From Myxocyprinus asiaticus (taxonomy: Eukaryota > Chordata > Actinopteri > Cypriniformes > Catostomidae): a DNA stretch of 64,000 nucleotides. Numbering within the stretch: position 1 is the first letter of the stretch; every line of letters begins with the position of its first letter. Below are positions 12,868-23,839 of the stretch, in pieces. The position numbers were made by a program, and so were the translations under genes. The stretch spans positions 25,443,001 through 25,507,000 of the forward strand of contig NC_059347.1 of NCBI RefSeq assembly GCF_019703515.2, written 5' to 3'. The notes below the pieces were generated by a model. It had not been told where the DNA came from and ran no database searches. It was given only the letters and a program-made list of their open reading frames with translations.

Positions 12868-13274
12868 GGGCCTGGGTAGCTCAGCGAGTATTGATGCTGA
12901 CTACCACCCCTGGAGTCGCGAGTTCAAATCCAGGGTGTGCTGAGTGACTCCAGCCAGGTCTCCTAAGCAGAGTCACATGGGGTAACCTCCTTTTGATCGC
13001 GATTAGTGGTTCTCGCTCTCAATGGTGGTGCGTGGTAAGTTGTGTGTGGATCGCGGAGAGTAGCATGAGCCTCCACATGCTGGGAGTCTCCGCGGTGTCA
13101 TGTACAATGAGCCACATGATACGATGCACGGATTGACTGTCTCAGAAGTGGAGGCAATTGAGACTTGTCCTCCGCCACCCGGATTGAGTTGAGTAACCAC
13201 GCCACCACGAGGACCTACTAAGTAGTGGGAATTGGGCATTCCAAATTGGGAGAAAAAGGGATAATAAATAAATA
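12868..13274 (+). repeat. tRNA-derived SINE
   Basis: The head GGGCCTGGGTAGCTCAGCGAG contains an RNA polymerase III A box (TAGCTCAGCGAG) and the B box GAGTTCAAATCC follows at about 12920. A ~340-bp unrelated body and an (AATA)n tail complete it. It is flanked by the 17-bp direct repeat 12851-12867 / 13275-13291 (one mismatch), so it is a complete insertion made by LINE machinery. It is not a tRNA gene: the cloverleaf does not close. Confidence 0.93.
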
Positions 13275-13291
13275 AATAAATATCAAGTTAG

Positions 13292-13509
13292 CTGAATATG
13301 TCCATTTTAGTTACTATACACAAGAATGTGTACTAATCTTACTTAAGACTTAGTAGTAAATATTAATATTACATTTAAAGCTGTGGTGACTAGATAAACT
13401 TAGTACAATCTGTTTCCTGCCTTTCTTCAAGTAAAGTGAACATTTTTTATAGTAAAACTAATACAGAAGACACTTAACAAAAGTTTTAAATTCTCAACAG
13501 TTTATTTTT
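13292..13509. other. no gene seen
   Basis: AT-rich. 'agtaaagtgaacat' occurs at about 12816 and again at 13430, on either side of the SINE. Confidence 0.35.
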
Positions 13510-13625
13510 CTATAAATAAAAGCTAGACAGCTCTTGAATGACCACTTGAATGAGGGCATGTGGAGTTTGGACAATCATGTCTTCAGGGACAACACCAATC
13601 TGAAGTCTGCATTTACATCCGAATC
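13510..13625 (-). CDS. candidate 3'-terminal exon, unknown gene
   Basis: On the minus strand a good acceptor (cacttttctcttag) is followed by an open frame of 38 codons ending in TAG at 13510-13512, then by AATAAA within ten bases (13495-13501 region), the layout of a last exon. The peptide includes GVVPEDMIVQTPHALIQ. No donor exon is identifiable nearby. It could be a fragment of a captured gene in a transposon. I do not recognise the family. Confidence 0.25.
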
Positions 13626-14316
13626 CTAAGAGAAAAGTGAGGGAAAATGTGAATTTATTTTTTCCACAAGTCATATGAACTACTTTTATGGTGCCTTTTT
13701 GTAGCTTCACAGCTCCAGGTCAGCATCTAATTTATTGTTATGGAAAATAGCAGCAAGAACATTTTGCTAAACATCTCTTTTTGTTTGTTCCAGGAAAGAA
13801 ATACACCCTCATGTTGTTCCCAATCCATATGATTTTATTTCGGACATGGAACACAAACAGTTGATTTTTGAAGAATAACCTGCACTGTTAGACCTCACTG
13901 TGCTTTTTTTACAGTAACATACTGGCAGCACTGTTGCCAGCTTGTTAATGTGAAAATCTGATTACAGTAAGCTACTGCAATTGCTGTGTACAGTAATTTA
14001 CAGATTACTGTAATTGGTAGCTGATGTACTGTATATTACTGTAAACATATAAACTGTACAGTAACTAGCTGTAATTATGTCATGCTTTATTACTTTTGTA
14101 TGTTTTTTTGCACATTCATTTTTTATTATTATTATTATTATTATTTTGGAGCATGGCAAGAATTGAGGAACTAAAGCATAACAATTTTTTGACAGATTGA
14201 AGTAGTCGTCGTCAGTCAGTGCAGGGCCACCAGGATCAATTGAACACTGAAAGAAAATAATATTTGATTAGTGTTGATGGTAAAGTCCTGAACGAAGTCA
14301 TCACACCCAATACTTT
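13626..14316. other. no gene seen
   Basis: Holds a 'tacagtaa'-rich stretch (13910-14075) with several inverted TACAGTAA/TTACTGTA pairs, probably a decayed MITE, and the TTA microsatellite below. Confidence 0.4.
14121..14152. repeat. (TTA)n microsatellite
   Basis: About ten ATT units. Confidence 0.9.
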
Positions 14317-14643
14317 CCTAAATCACCTTTAACTGTGTGGCCGGTCACATAATGTGTTCTTTTTCCCAAAACAGCAAGACGGAACAAAGGAATATTCAAT
14401 GTGCAGGTCTCAAGATGCATTTTTAAAAGTTGAACTGCTTTCAACTTGACACACCATCTTAAAAACAGAACACACAAGGCGAGAAAAAGCAGCAAGACGT
14501 GACCGATGCTTAAAAAATAACGCAAACAGAACGCAAGAATGCGCATCGAGGCCCTTGCATTCACTATTCTGTTGTGCTCCATCTTGCTGTTTTGGGCACA
14601 AGAACGAGTTATGTGAATGGCCACACAATAAAGGAGATTTTGG
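14317..14643. repeat. foldback repeat, ~85-bp arms
   Basis: The left arm 14317-14401 (cacctttaactgtgtggccg...) is the imperfect reverse complement of 14558-14643 (...ggccacacaataaaggag), roughly three quarters identical by eye, around a ~155-bp loop. Probably a palindromic MITE. Confidence 0.75.
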
Positions 14644-15280
14644 GGGATGAGAACAAGCCCAAAGTAAAATTTTATTGCATCATTTCAATAACAACCATGT
14701 TTTTTCTTATTTCTCTACAACCATTTTGCTTTAATTATAGTCTTATTACTGCTTGTACTTACTTAATTTGATGTTTTCTACTGAAATTATGTGAGATTTT
14801 TGCTCTGATTAAATGCAGCTTCCCTCAGACAGCTGCGCCGGGTGTCTGGGCTTGTACCTGATGTAAATTTCATCTCACCATTGGGGGTGGTGGGAGGCAG
14901 CGGGGGAAAAAATCAAGATTAGCGTTCATTATAATTACCATCAAACTAACAATACCAAACGTTAGAATTTAGAATACAATATAGATGCAAGTTTCACTGT
15001 TTAACTTACCTGACAGTTGTCTACTCCATTATGAACTGAGCGCAACACCAGGCACTGACGGAGGATGCGCTGACACATACAGGCAGATTTTTTTCCCTAT
15101 TAATGATCCGATATGAGACAAAGTCTGCCTATGTGTTAATACAAACAATTACCGGGGTTTATGAATAAAAAAAGATTATGAATACAGAAAGACGTACACT
15201 CCTCAGAAAAATGACAATATGAGTTTCCTCTATTATTATTATTATTATTCTTTTTGCTACAATATCAAGTTTAAACTATG
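14644..15280. other. no gene seen
   Basis: AT-rich, with a short ATT run at about 15228-15250 just before the DIRS element. Confidence 0.4.
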
Positions 15281-15480
15281 GTTTCCTATCTGTCACTCAC
15301 TCGACATTGTGTCGATGTAGTGACACTAGGGATCACTCTTGGGAGCCCCAAACACCTCTGCTTTTTTGAAAAAAGGCCAATGAGAATTGGCGAGTGGAAT
15401 TTGCATGCCACTCCCCCGGACATACAGGTATAAAAGGAGCTGGTATGCAACCACTCATTCAGATTTTCTCTTCGGTGCCA
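15281..15480 (+). repeat. left inverted terminal repeat of DIRS copy 2
   Basis: Contains 'gacattgtgtcgatgtagtgacacta', 'ggcgagtggaatttgcatgcc' and a TATA-like box. The inverted counterpart lies at about 20750-20910. Confidence 0.88.
15429..15435 (+). promoter_or_regulatory. TATA-like box in the DIRS terminal repeat
   Basis: TATAAAA in ggtataaaaggagc, conserved in both DIRS copies (7314-7320) and, inverted, near 20775. It lies about 270 bp before the gag start and is the likely element promoter. Confidence 0.5.
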
Positions 15481-15698
15481 AGCGGTTCTATTAATTGAAG
15501 CTGAATTCATCTACGAAATTCATTCACTTCATCTGCTGGATTCTACGGCACATTTCAGTGGCTTCTCCCCCTCTGCACCCGTGGAGTGCAGAGAACGCCC
15601 CTGGGCACTTCGGCAGAAACAACTAAAAGAGTATATTCTAAAAAAAAGAGTATATTTTCTTTCTAACAGAGCGGCACACAAGGAACGTCTATTTAAAG

Positions 15699-17145
15699 AT
15701 GCCTTTCCGTATGTGTGTTATTCCTGGTTGCGGTTGATTTCTCTCCGCTTCTGATGGCCATGATCGCTGTCTTACATGTCTGGGCGCTGCCCACGCGGAG
15801 ACATCGTTTGAGGATGGGTCTTGTCCTCACTGTGAGAACATGACCATGGTAACTTTGCAGTCGCGGCTTGCATTCATAAGAAAGCAAGCCACCCCAGCGG
15901 CTCTCCACACCGGTCCTTCTACCTACAGGTTTTAGGCTGCATCGGTTAGCACTGGGGGCGATTTGGGGACATCAATGGAACCACCTCCGCTGGGTATTCC
16001 CCCACGGACCTCCCATTCCCCAGCACGCTCGCTTGCTCCGGTCGGGCGCTTGGATGAGATCACCGGCTCGTCTCAGGGCAAGTTCGACATCTCGTTCAGA
16101 GCCCGGGAAGAAAATGAGTTATTGAGCGCAGCATCGGAGAGCGGGCTCGTCCAATCAGATGCAGAGGCTTTGACTGGGCTTCCTCCTTTGGGAGTGGTCG
16201 CCCAGTCCCAGGCCGACACGGAAATGATGGACATGTGGAACCCTCTGCTCTCCCCTGAACACTTGCGGCTCGACGATTGGTTCCTGGGCTCGAGGCGCCG
16301 CCCACGGCCATGCCCTGCCCTGCCCCATTCCTTTCTTCCCGGAAGTGCATGAGGAGCTGATAAGATCGTGGGAGGCACCTTTTACTGCCCGGTCCCGGTC
16401 TTTCAGCTCCACCGCTCTTGCTACCCTTGATGGCGGAGCGCCAATGGGGTAATCGGTGATCCCCCAGGTGGATAAGGTGCTCGTGCTGCACTTGTGTCCG
16501 CAGAGCGCCGCCACCTGGCATGGGTGCCCGAGACTCCCGTCCAGGGCCTGTAGGTTTACGTCGACCCTGATGGCTAGAGCATATGGTGCTGCTGGACAAG
16601 CTGTCTCAACCCTGCACGTCATGGCTCTCCTGCAAGTACACCAAGCCAAGGCACTAAAAGAAATTCACGAGGGTAGTTCTGACCCGGGATTGATGCAGGA
16701 ACTGCGCTCGGCGACCGACCTCACTTTCCGGGTGACGAAGGTCATGGCACAGTCTCTCGGGCAGGCAATGGCCACCCTGGTGGTCCAGGAGTGCCACCTT
16801 TGGCTCAACTTGGTTGAGATGTGCGAGGCTGACAAGGTACGGTTCCTTGACGCCCCCATCTCCCAGGTTGGCCTATTCGGCGACACCGTCGAGCACTTTG
16901 CCCAGCAGCTCTCGGTGGTGAAGCAGCAGACGGAGGCCATACAGCACATCCTGCCCCGCCGTGGCTCAAGACCCCACACCCCGTCTGCTCATCGCCAAGG
17001 GCGTCCCAGTGCAACTACAACACCGGCTCTGCAGCAGCCCGCCCCCATGACACGGCCCCGGCGTGGAGCCCAGCGCAAGAAGCAAATGCCACCCGTCTCA
17101 CGGCCAGCCGCCAAGAACCCTAGGAAGGCTTCAAAGCGCCCCTGA
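15699..17145 (+). pseudogene. DIRS gag-like protein, broken
   Basis: ATG at 15699 begins a Cys/His-rich leader (CVIPGCG, DGHDRCLTCLG, CPHC spacing, possibly zinc-binding) interrupted by a stop after the first CG pair. An open piece (15963-16352) is acidic and Pro-rich; after a frameshift the long 229-codon piece 16456-17145 is mostly helical with an Arg/Lys/Pro-rich nucleic-acid-binding tail (RPRRGAQRKKQ). In related elements this is the particle-forming protein. At least two frameshifts and two stops. Confidence 0.75.
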
Positions 17146-17351
17146 GATGGGCGACCCAGGGGCAAGGAGACCCGCTTCTCCGGAGCTGGTGAGCAGACCA
17201 CTCCATCCCCCGGTGGAGGGCCGGGAGGAGAATCTTTTGTTTCATTTTCATTTAATTTCGCCGTATGTCCAAGAGGCTGCGGTACCCAAAGATTCCACAA
17301 AAGAGCTGTTTTCTTGTTCCCTAAAAAGGCATTCTAGCAAGCGTCCGGCAT

Positions 17352-18754
17352 CAAGATTGGTTCGCGGCAGTAGACCTGAAGGACGCGTACTTTCACATCT
17401 CAGTCTTATCTCGACACAGCCCCTTCCCACGGTTTGCCTTCGAAGGCCAGGTGTACCAGTACAAGGTCCTCCCCTTCGGCCTGTCCCTGTCCCCTCGCAT
17501 ATTCACGAAGGTCGCAGAGGCTGCCCTTGCCCCACTAAGGGAAGTGGGTGTCCGCATCCTCAACTATATCGATGACTGGCTAATTCTAGCTCACTCTCGA
17601 GAGTTGCTGTGTGCACACAGGGACCTCGTGCTCCGGCACCTCAGCCAACTGGGGCTTCGGGTCAACTGGGAAAAGAGCAAGCTCTCCCCGGTTCAGAGCA
17701 TCTCTTTTCTCAGTCTGGAATTGGACTCAGTCTCGATGACAGCGCGCCTAACGAATGAGCGCTGTCGGTGCTGAACTGTCTGAAGGCGTTCAGATGGAGA
17801 ACAGCATTTCCACTGAAACTTTTTCAGAGGCTCCTGGGGCATGTGGCATCCTCAGCAGCGGCCACATTGCTCGGGTTGATGCATATGAGACTGCTTCAGC
17901 ACTGGCTTCAGACCCGTGTCCCGAGATGGGCATGGTGCTGCAAGACACATCACGTGGCCATCACGCCGGTCTGCCACCGCTTCTTCAGCCCTTGGACTGA
18001 CCTTGCATTTCTACGGGCAGGGGTTCCCCTAGAGCAGGTCTCCAGGCATGTCGTGGTTACAACAGATGCCTCCAGGATGGGCTGGGGCACCATATGCAAT
18101 GGGCACAAAGCCGCCGGCTCCTGGACTGGTCCGTGGCTGCATTGGCACATCAACTGCCTAGAGTTGTTGGCAGTACTGCTCACCCTGCGGAGGTTCCGGC
18201 CGTTGATCCAGGGCAAGCACATATTGGTCCGGATGGACAACACAGTATCGGTAGCATACATCAACTGCAAAGGCGGTCTACACTCCCATTGCATGTCATG
18301 ACTCATCCGCCTTCTCCTCCTCTGGAGTCAGCAGCGCCTCAAGTCGCTATGAGCCACTCACATCCCGGGCGACCTCAACACCACAGCGGACACGCTGTCA
18401 CATCAGATTACTCTCAGGGGAGAGTGGAGACTCCACCCTCAGATGGTCCAGCTGATTTGGAGTCAATTCGGTCGAGCACAGGTAGACCTGTTTGCTTCCT
18501 GGGAATCCTCCCACTGCCCGCTTTGGTACGCCCTGACCGAGGCACCCCTCGGTATAGATGCGCTGGCACACAGCTGGACCCCTGGACTACGCAAATATGC
18601 ATTTCCCCCAGTGAGCCTACTTGCACAGACCCTGTGTAAGGTCAGGGAGGATGAAGAGCAGATCATCCTAGTAGCACCCTACTGGCCAACCCAGACGTTG
18701 TTCTCGGATCTCACGCTCCTCGCAACAACCCCCCCCCCCGGCAAATTCCCCTGA
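17352..18754 (+). pseudogene. DIRS reverse transcriptase-RNase H, broken
   Basis: Reverse transcriptase motifs run in order: WFAAVDLKDAYFHI (first catalytic Asp, about 17355-17400), LPFGLSLSPRIF (17466-17500), and LNYIDDWLILAHS (catalytic Asp pair, near 17563). One frameshift near 17760 moves to the frame holding the RNase H domain: VVTTDASRMGWGTI near 18055, an Asn replacing a usual Thr in LVRMDNTVSVAYIN near 18225. A stop at 18299-18301 and another shift follow before the linker FGRAQVDLFASWESS and a C-terminal tail to 18754. Confidence 0.9.
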
Positions 18755-19900
18755 GGAAGGACCTTCTTTCTCAGGGACGGGGCACCATCTGGCACCCGCG
18801 ACTAGACCTCTGGAATCTCCACGTCTGGCCCCTGGACAGGACGCGGAAGACCTAAGTGGCCTACCACTCGCGGTGGTAGACATGATCACTCAGGCTAGGG
18901 CTCCCTCTACGAGGCACCTGTATGCCTTGAAGTGGCTTCTGTTCGCTAAGTGGTGTTTTTCCTGATGCGAAGACCCCCAGAGATGCGCAGTCGTATCAGT
19001 GCTTTCCTTCCTGCAGGAGAGGCTGGAGGGGTGGCTGTCCCCCTCCACCCTGAAGGTGTATGTAGCCGCTATTTCGGCGCATCACAATGCAGTAGATGGT
19101 AAGTATTTGGGGAAGCACGACTTGATCATCAGGTTCCTGAGAGGCGCTAGGAGGTTGAATCCCTCCAGACCGCACCTCGTCCCCTCCGTAGTCCCTCGGG
19201 CTCTACAGGGAGCTCCCTTTGAGCCCTTGGAGTCAACTGAGCTTAAGGCACTCTCTTTGAAGACTGCCCTCCTGACTGCGCTCACTTCCATCAAAAGGGT
19301 AGGTTACCTGCAGGCGTCCTCTGTCAGCAAATCATAACTGGAGTTCAGTCCGGGTTACTCTCACTTGATCCTGAGACCCCGACTGGGCTATGTGCCCAAG
19401 GTTCCCACGACTCCTTTTAGTGATCAGGTGGTGAACCTGCAAGCGCTGCCCCAGGAGGAGGTAGACCCAGCCTTGGCATTGCTGTGTCCGGTGCAAGCTT
19501 TACGCATCTATTTGGATCGCACGCAGAGCCTTAGAAGTTCCAAGCAGCTCTTTGTTTGCTTTGGTGGACAGCGGAAAGGAAGCGCTGTCTCCAAACAGAG
19601 GATCACCCACTGGGTCATCGACGCAATCATGATGGCATATCAGGCTCAGGACATGCCACCCCCTGTGGGGTTACGAGCCCACTCCACCAGGAGTGTGGCG
19701 GCCTCCTGGGCCCTGGCCAGTGGTGCCTCTTTGGCAGACATCTGCAGAGCAGCGGGCTGGGCAACACCCAACACTTTGCAAGGTTCTACAATCTCCGGGT
19801 TGAGCCGGTCTTGTCCCGTGTATTGGCAGGCACGAGCAGGTAAGTTCCGGGACAACTGGCCAGGTGTACTGCTTGCGCGTAGCGCCTTTTCCCTCCCTTG
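18755..19900 (+). pseudogene. DIRS tyrosine recombinase, broken
   Basis: Core-binding domain with FLQERLEGWLSPSTLKVYV near 19005; a stop near 18965. The catalytic domain contains TALTSIKRVGYLQASSV (candidate first Arg) near 19275, a stop near 19335, then VGLRAHSTRSVAASWAL (His-x-x-Arg box) at about 19665-19715 and the GWATPNT segment near 19757. The active-site tyrosine of the usual ARFYNL sequence is out of frame because one base is missing after GWATPNT. Confidence 0.88.
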
Positions 19901-20564
19901 AGGTGAAGACATGCGCGCTTGACTCCCAGTCGTGTTCACAGACTGTGATCCCTGAATGACTCTCCTCTTTAGCCCTCTTTTTTTTTTTTTGGCGGAGAAA
20001 CTCGCTGACCAGCCCAGTACGTGCGCTAATGAGCCCCTGTACTGAGGTAGGTGCTCCACATGTGCCGGTTCCCCAAAGATGACCCCACGTGATATCTTCC
20101 GCAAAAATTGTTTCCCTGACGGCAAACTGTGTCTTCCTTGGGCAGAGGCCCCTCTGCCCCCGGTCGCCATGCTCTGTAGAAACTTCTCTCCCTTCGGGTA
20201 GGACCTACCATGGACCTCTCCACATGACATACTTCCGACAAGACTCAGTAAGACCATGTGTGGTCTCCGCAGAGTCTTCCCCTTGGGAGGGACACCCCCC
20301 GACGCAGACTCTTATGGTTCTCAGTCAGTTAACAAATTACACTCTTTTTGGGGAGAAAAGAGAGGGGAAACAGGCTTTGGCTGGGCTAGCCTGTCTCTAT
20401 AGTTGGGCAGTCAACTTTTTCCTGATGGACTGTTTGACGATCACAAGAGCATTGGGGCAGGTTACGTGACGGCCTGGTGCACGGGCTACAAGGCACACAG
20501 CAGTCTGCCCGTCACACACCGCCAGATGATGCAACACAGTTCAGCTAGTTGTGGCATTTTGTAT

Positions 20565-20954
20565 AGGGACCCCTAGTTTCAGTACATCGACACAACGTCG
20601 AGTGAGTGACAGATAGGGAACGTCCTGGTTACTTTTGTAACCTCCGTTCCCTGATGGAGGGAAAAAGACATTGTGTCCCTCTTGCCACAACACTGAACTA
20701 CCCGCTGAAATGGCTGGGACCTGGTCTTGGCTCCTCAGCACAAAACCTGAATGAGTGGTTGCATACCAGTTCCTTTTATACCAGTATGTCCGGGGGAGTG
20801 GCATGCAAATTCCACTCGCCAATTCTCAATGGCCTTTTTTCAAAAAAGTAGAGCTGTTTGGGGCTCCCAAGAGTGACCCCTAGTGTCACTACATCGACAC
20901 AACGTCTCATTCCCTCCATCAGGGAACGGAGGTTACAAAAGTAACCAGGACGTT
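20565..20954 (-). repeat. right terminal foldback of DIRS copy 2
   Basis: Arms 'cgtcctggttacttttgtaacctccg' (20622-20670) and its inverse (20905-20954) enclose an inverted copy of the left terminal repeat. The same layout occurs at 7140-7530. Confidence 0.85.
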
Positions 20955-21686
20955 ACTGCAGTATAATCGTGTTAAATCTTGAGGTTACTGTTTTACTTGA
21001 AATACCATTGTTGAGCAATGATCACTGTAGTAAAAGCATAACTTTCGTAATAAAGAAGACTGTGAGGGAATGCAAAACTTAGGATGCCGACACATCAGAG
21101 AAAGCTGAGAAGAAGAGTTTGACGGATAAGCAATGCATCGCGCAACCTCATTTGGAGTGTACTGTGGAAACAGCCATTTCAGTTTAAATTCAAGCGGACA
21201 GTTATAGGAAACCAGACAGCTGACTTTACACATATGAAGCGGGCAATAACCAGTTTAAGCAGAATTATTAGTTGCTTTGAATAACATATGCAGTCAAAAC
21301 GCATTTGCAATACAAGATTGTGTAACATCCATCTGAAACAACCAACTAAAAATGTTCCACAAGATGAGATGCATTCAACAGTTTGTGGGAAATAGAACAC
21401 TAATTAAGACTAGCAAACAATACTGTCAGTAAATGATGTGATAATTAAACAGCCTGATCTCACATAAAAATCAGCAAGTGTGTGCCGATTTTGCTTTAGC
21501 CGAATGGAAGTGTGACATCCATTTATATCCAGGAGAGGTCGCCAAAAGCCAGTTGTAAAAAGAATTGTTTTCAGCTGAACAGGGTGTAAAACAGTGAAGA
21601 GAAATGCTTATTTTATTTAAATGTCATAATCCCAAACCATTAGAAGAGACAAAATGCATTGTTAGGGATAAAAATGCAACGTCCTT
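20955..21686. other. no gene seen
   Basis: No ORF with family likeness and no element terminus until the CCCAGCTAAC sequence at 21687. Confidence 0.4.
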
Positions 21687-21839
21687 CCCAGCTAACAGGG
21701 TACATTCCCACAACATTTACTAATGTTCTCTAAAGGTTATGTCAATGTTAGGATGAAACATTCTTAAAATAATGTTCATAGAACATTTTTTTGACGGTAT
21801 TATCTTTTAATAAATGTTCTTATAACTTTCTGTGAAAAT

Positions 21840-22993
21840 GTTTATAGAAAAATGTCCTTATGATGTTATTAACAACCTATGAACGTTCTCATAATGTTGT
21901 GAGAAAACGTTCTTAGAACAACATTCTTGGAATGTTCTTATGATGTTATTAACGTTCTCATAATGTTGTGAGAAAACGGTCTTGGAACAACATTCTCGGA
22001 ACGTTCTTATGATGTTATTAACAACTGAAAATGTTTGGGATAATGTTGTGAGAAAACATTCTTAGAATAACAGTCTTGGAACGTTCTTTTGATGTTATTA
22101 ACAACTGAATAATGTTTTCATAATGTTGTGAGAAAACATGCTTAGAACAACATTCTCGAGACGTTCTTATGATGTTATTAACAACCTATTCGCGTTCTCA
22201 TAATGTTGTGGGAAAACGTTCTTGGAACAACATTCTTGGAATGTTCTTATGATGTTATTAACAACCAATGACCATTCTCATAATGTTGTGAGTAAACGTT
22301 CTTAGAACAACATTCTTTAAATGTCCTTATGATGTTGTTAACAACTGAAGAATGTTTTCATAATGTTGTGAGAAAACGTTCTTAGAACAACATTCTTTAA
22401 ATGTCCATATGATGTTATTAACAACTGAAGAATGTTCTCATAATGTTGTGAGAAAACTTTCTTAGAACAACATTCTTGGAATGTTCTTATGATGTTATTA
22501 ACAACTGAAGAATGTTCTCAATGTTGTGAGAAAATGTTCTTAGAACAAAATTCTCGAGACGTTCTTATGATGTTATTAACAACCTATTCGCGTTCTCATA
22601 ATGTTGTGGGAAAACGTTCTTGGAACAACATTCCTGGAATGATCTTATGATGTTATTAACAACCAGTGAAGATTCTCATAATGTTGTGAGAAAACATTCT
22701 TAGAACAACATTCTTTATATGTCCCTATGATGTTATTAACAACTGAAGAATGTTTTCATAATGTTGTGAGAAAACTTTCTTAGAACAACATTCTTGGAAT
22801 GTTCTTATGATGTATTAACAACTGAAGAATATTCTCAATGTTGTGAGAAAAATGTTCTTAGAACAACATTCTCGGAACGTTCTTATGATGCTATTAACAA
22901 CTGAAGCATGTTCTCATAATGTTGCGAGAAAACATTCTTAGAACAACATTCTTGGAATGTTCTTATGTTATTAACAACTGAAGAATGTTTTTA
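21840..22993 (+). repeat. ~79-bp minisatellite, about 15 units
   Basis: Each unit reads approximately: ttctcataatgttgtgag, then aacgttcttagaacaac, attcttggaatgttc, ttatgatgttattaacaac. The landmark gatgttattaac recurs about every 79 bp from ~21860 to ~22970. Units contain three small palindromes. Related sequence precedes it from 21687 and recurs at 24265-24385 and 35690-35928, so the array is probably the expanded inside of a MITE with CCCAGCTAAC ends. Confidence 0.93.
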
Positions 22994-23439
22994 AAAGAGC
23001 AGTCTGAGCCTAAAATACGTGTGATAGGTCTAGCCAGATATCGCTACATATATTGAAGACAGTGCAGTCCCGTTCCTCATTTGACCACATACAGAAATAT
23101 CTTGACTTGGAAAAAACTGAGCAATGCAATCTTTGCCTTACAAAAAATAATATCAATTTAAAAAGACTCCACAAGAAGCACTTCTCTATAAATGTTTTCT
23201 ATATGAAGAATATGAATGAATGAAGTGTAGCAGTAATTAATTAATTTAAAATTAATGATTAGATTTACGTTAAAATGTGCACTGGGTAATCCACAGGTAT
23301 TTAGATAAGATTATCTAAAAAGTGTAATCCAAAATATTACACAAAATTGATTACAATATAAATTGTGTAATTTATAATCAGTACCACATTACATTTCACA
23401 AGTAATGTACCCAACAGAACGGTGGGTTTGGGGCGACAT
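22994..23439. other. unassigned, includes a MITE remnant
   Basis: About 23275-23420 resembles the interior of the CAGGGTTGG MITE ('ggtaatccacaggtatttag', 'attacaatataa'). No gene. Confidence 0.35.
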
Positions 23440-23489
23440 GGGGGTGAGTGAAGGACGACAGAATTTACATTTTTGGGTGAACAATCCCT
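23440..23489 (-). mobile_element. end fragment of a TTAA MITE
   Basis: 'acatttttgggtgaacaatccct' followed by TTAA (23490-23493) matches the right end of the element at 43155-44916. Confidence 0.6.
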
Positions 23490-23839
23490 TTAAGGCCTTT
23501 TTGCTTTTAACCATGGGTTAAGCAACATTTTACACTAACTTTGAAAGGGGGTTAATTTTGGTGCTAAAGCTATGTGCAGTGTGAATTACTAACCCAGGGT
23601 AAAGTATGAATAGTGGGAAACATGGAAGATCATAAATGTTCTAAACAATTTCAAGTGTGAAAAGGCCATTAAAGTAGGAATTATGCTTACTGTATCAATA
23701 GTGTCCCGTTTGTTGTTTTCTTCAGGTGTCTGAGGATGTTTCAAGGTCTCTTACTGTGGAAACAGTGCAGAATAATTAAATAGTATGTTTACAAAAAATG
23801 CTCTCATATCAATGTACTAAAAATTATATTTTCATCCAC

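Larger units (their letters stand above)
15281..20954 (+). mobile_element. DIRS-like retrotransposon, full length, dead
   Basis: Bounded by GTT at both ends (15281 and 20952-20954). The left terminal repeat (15281-15480) is repeated inverted inside the right end (about 20750-20910), the arrangement typical of DIRS. Order is gag, reverse transcriptase-RNase H, tyrosine recombinase, then a folded end. There is no target duplication, as expected. Every reading frame is broken, but all domains are present, so it serves as the reference for the truncated copy at 7140-10730. Confidence 0.93.

Noticed and set aside
12868..12940. tRNA gene
   Set aside because: A and B boxes are present but the acceptor and anticodon stems do not close, and a SINE body, tail and target repeats follow.
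21840..22993. Heat-shock elements in the minisatellite
   Set aside because: Heat-shock elements need TTC and GAA two bases apart; here the spacing is three, which fits STAT sites instead.
21840..22993. CRISPR-like array
   Set aside because: Units are contiguous and of one type with no distinct spacers, in a eukaryotic context.
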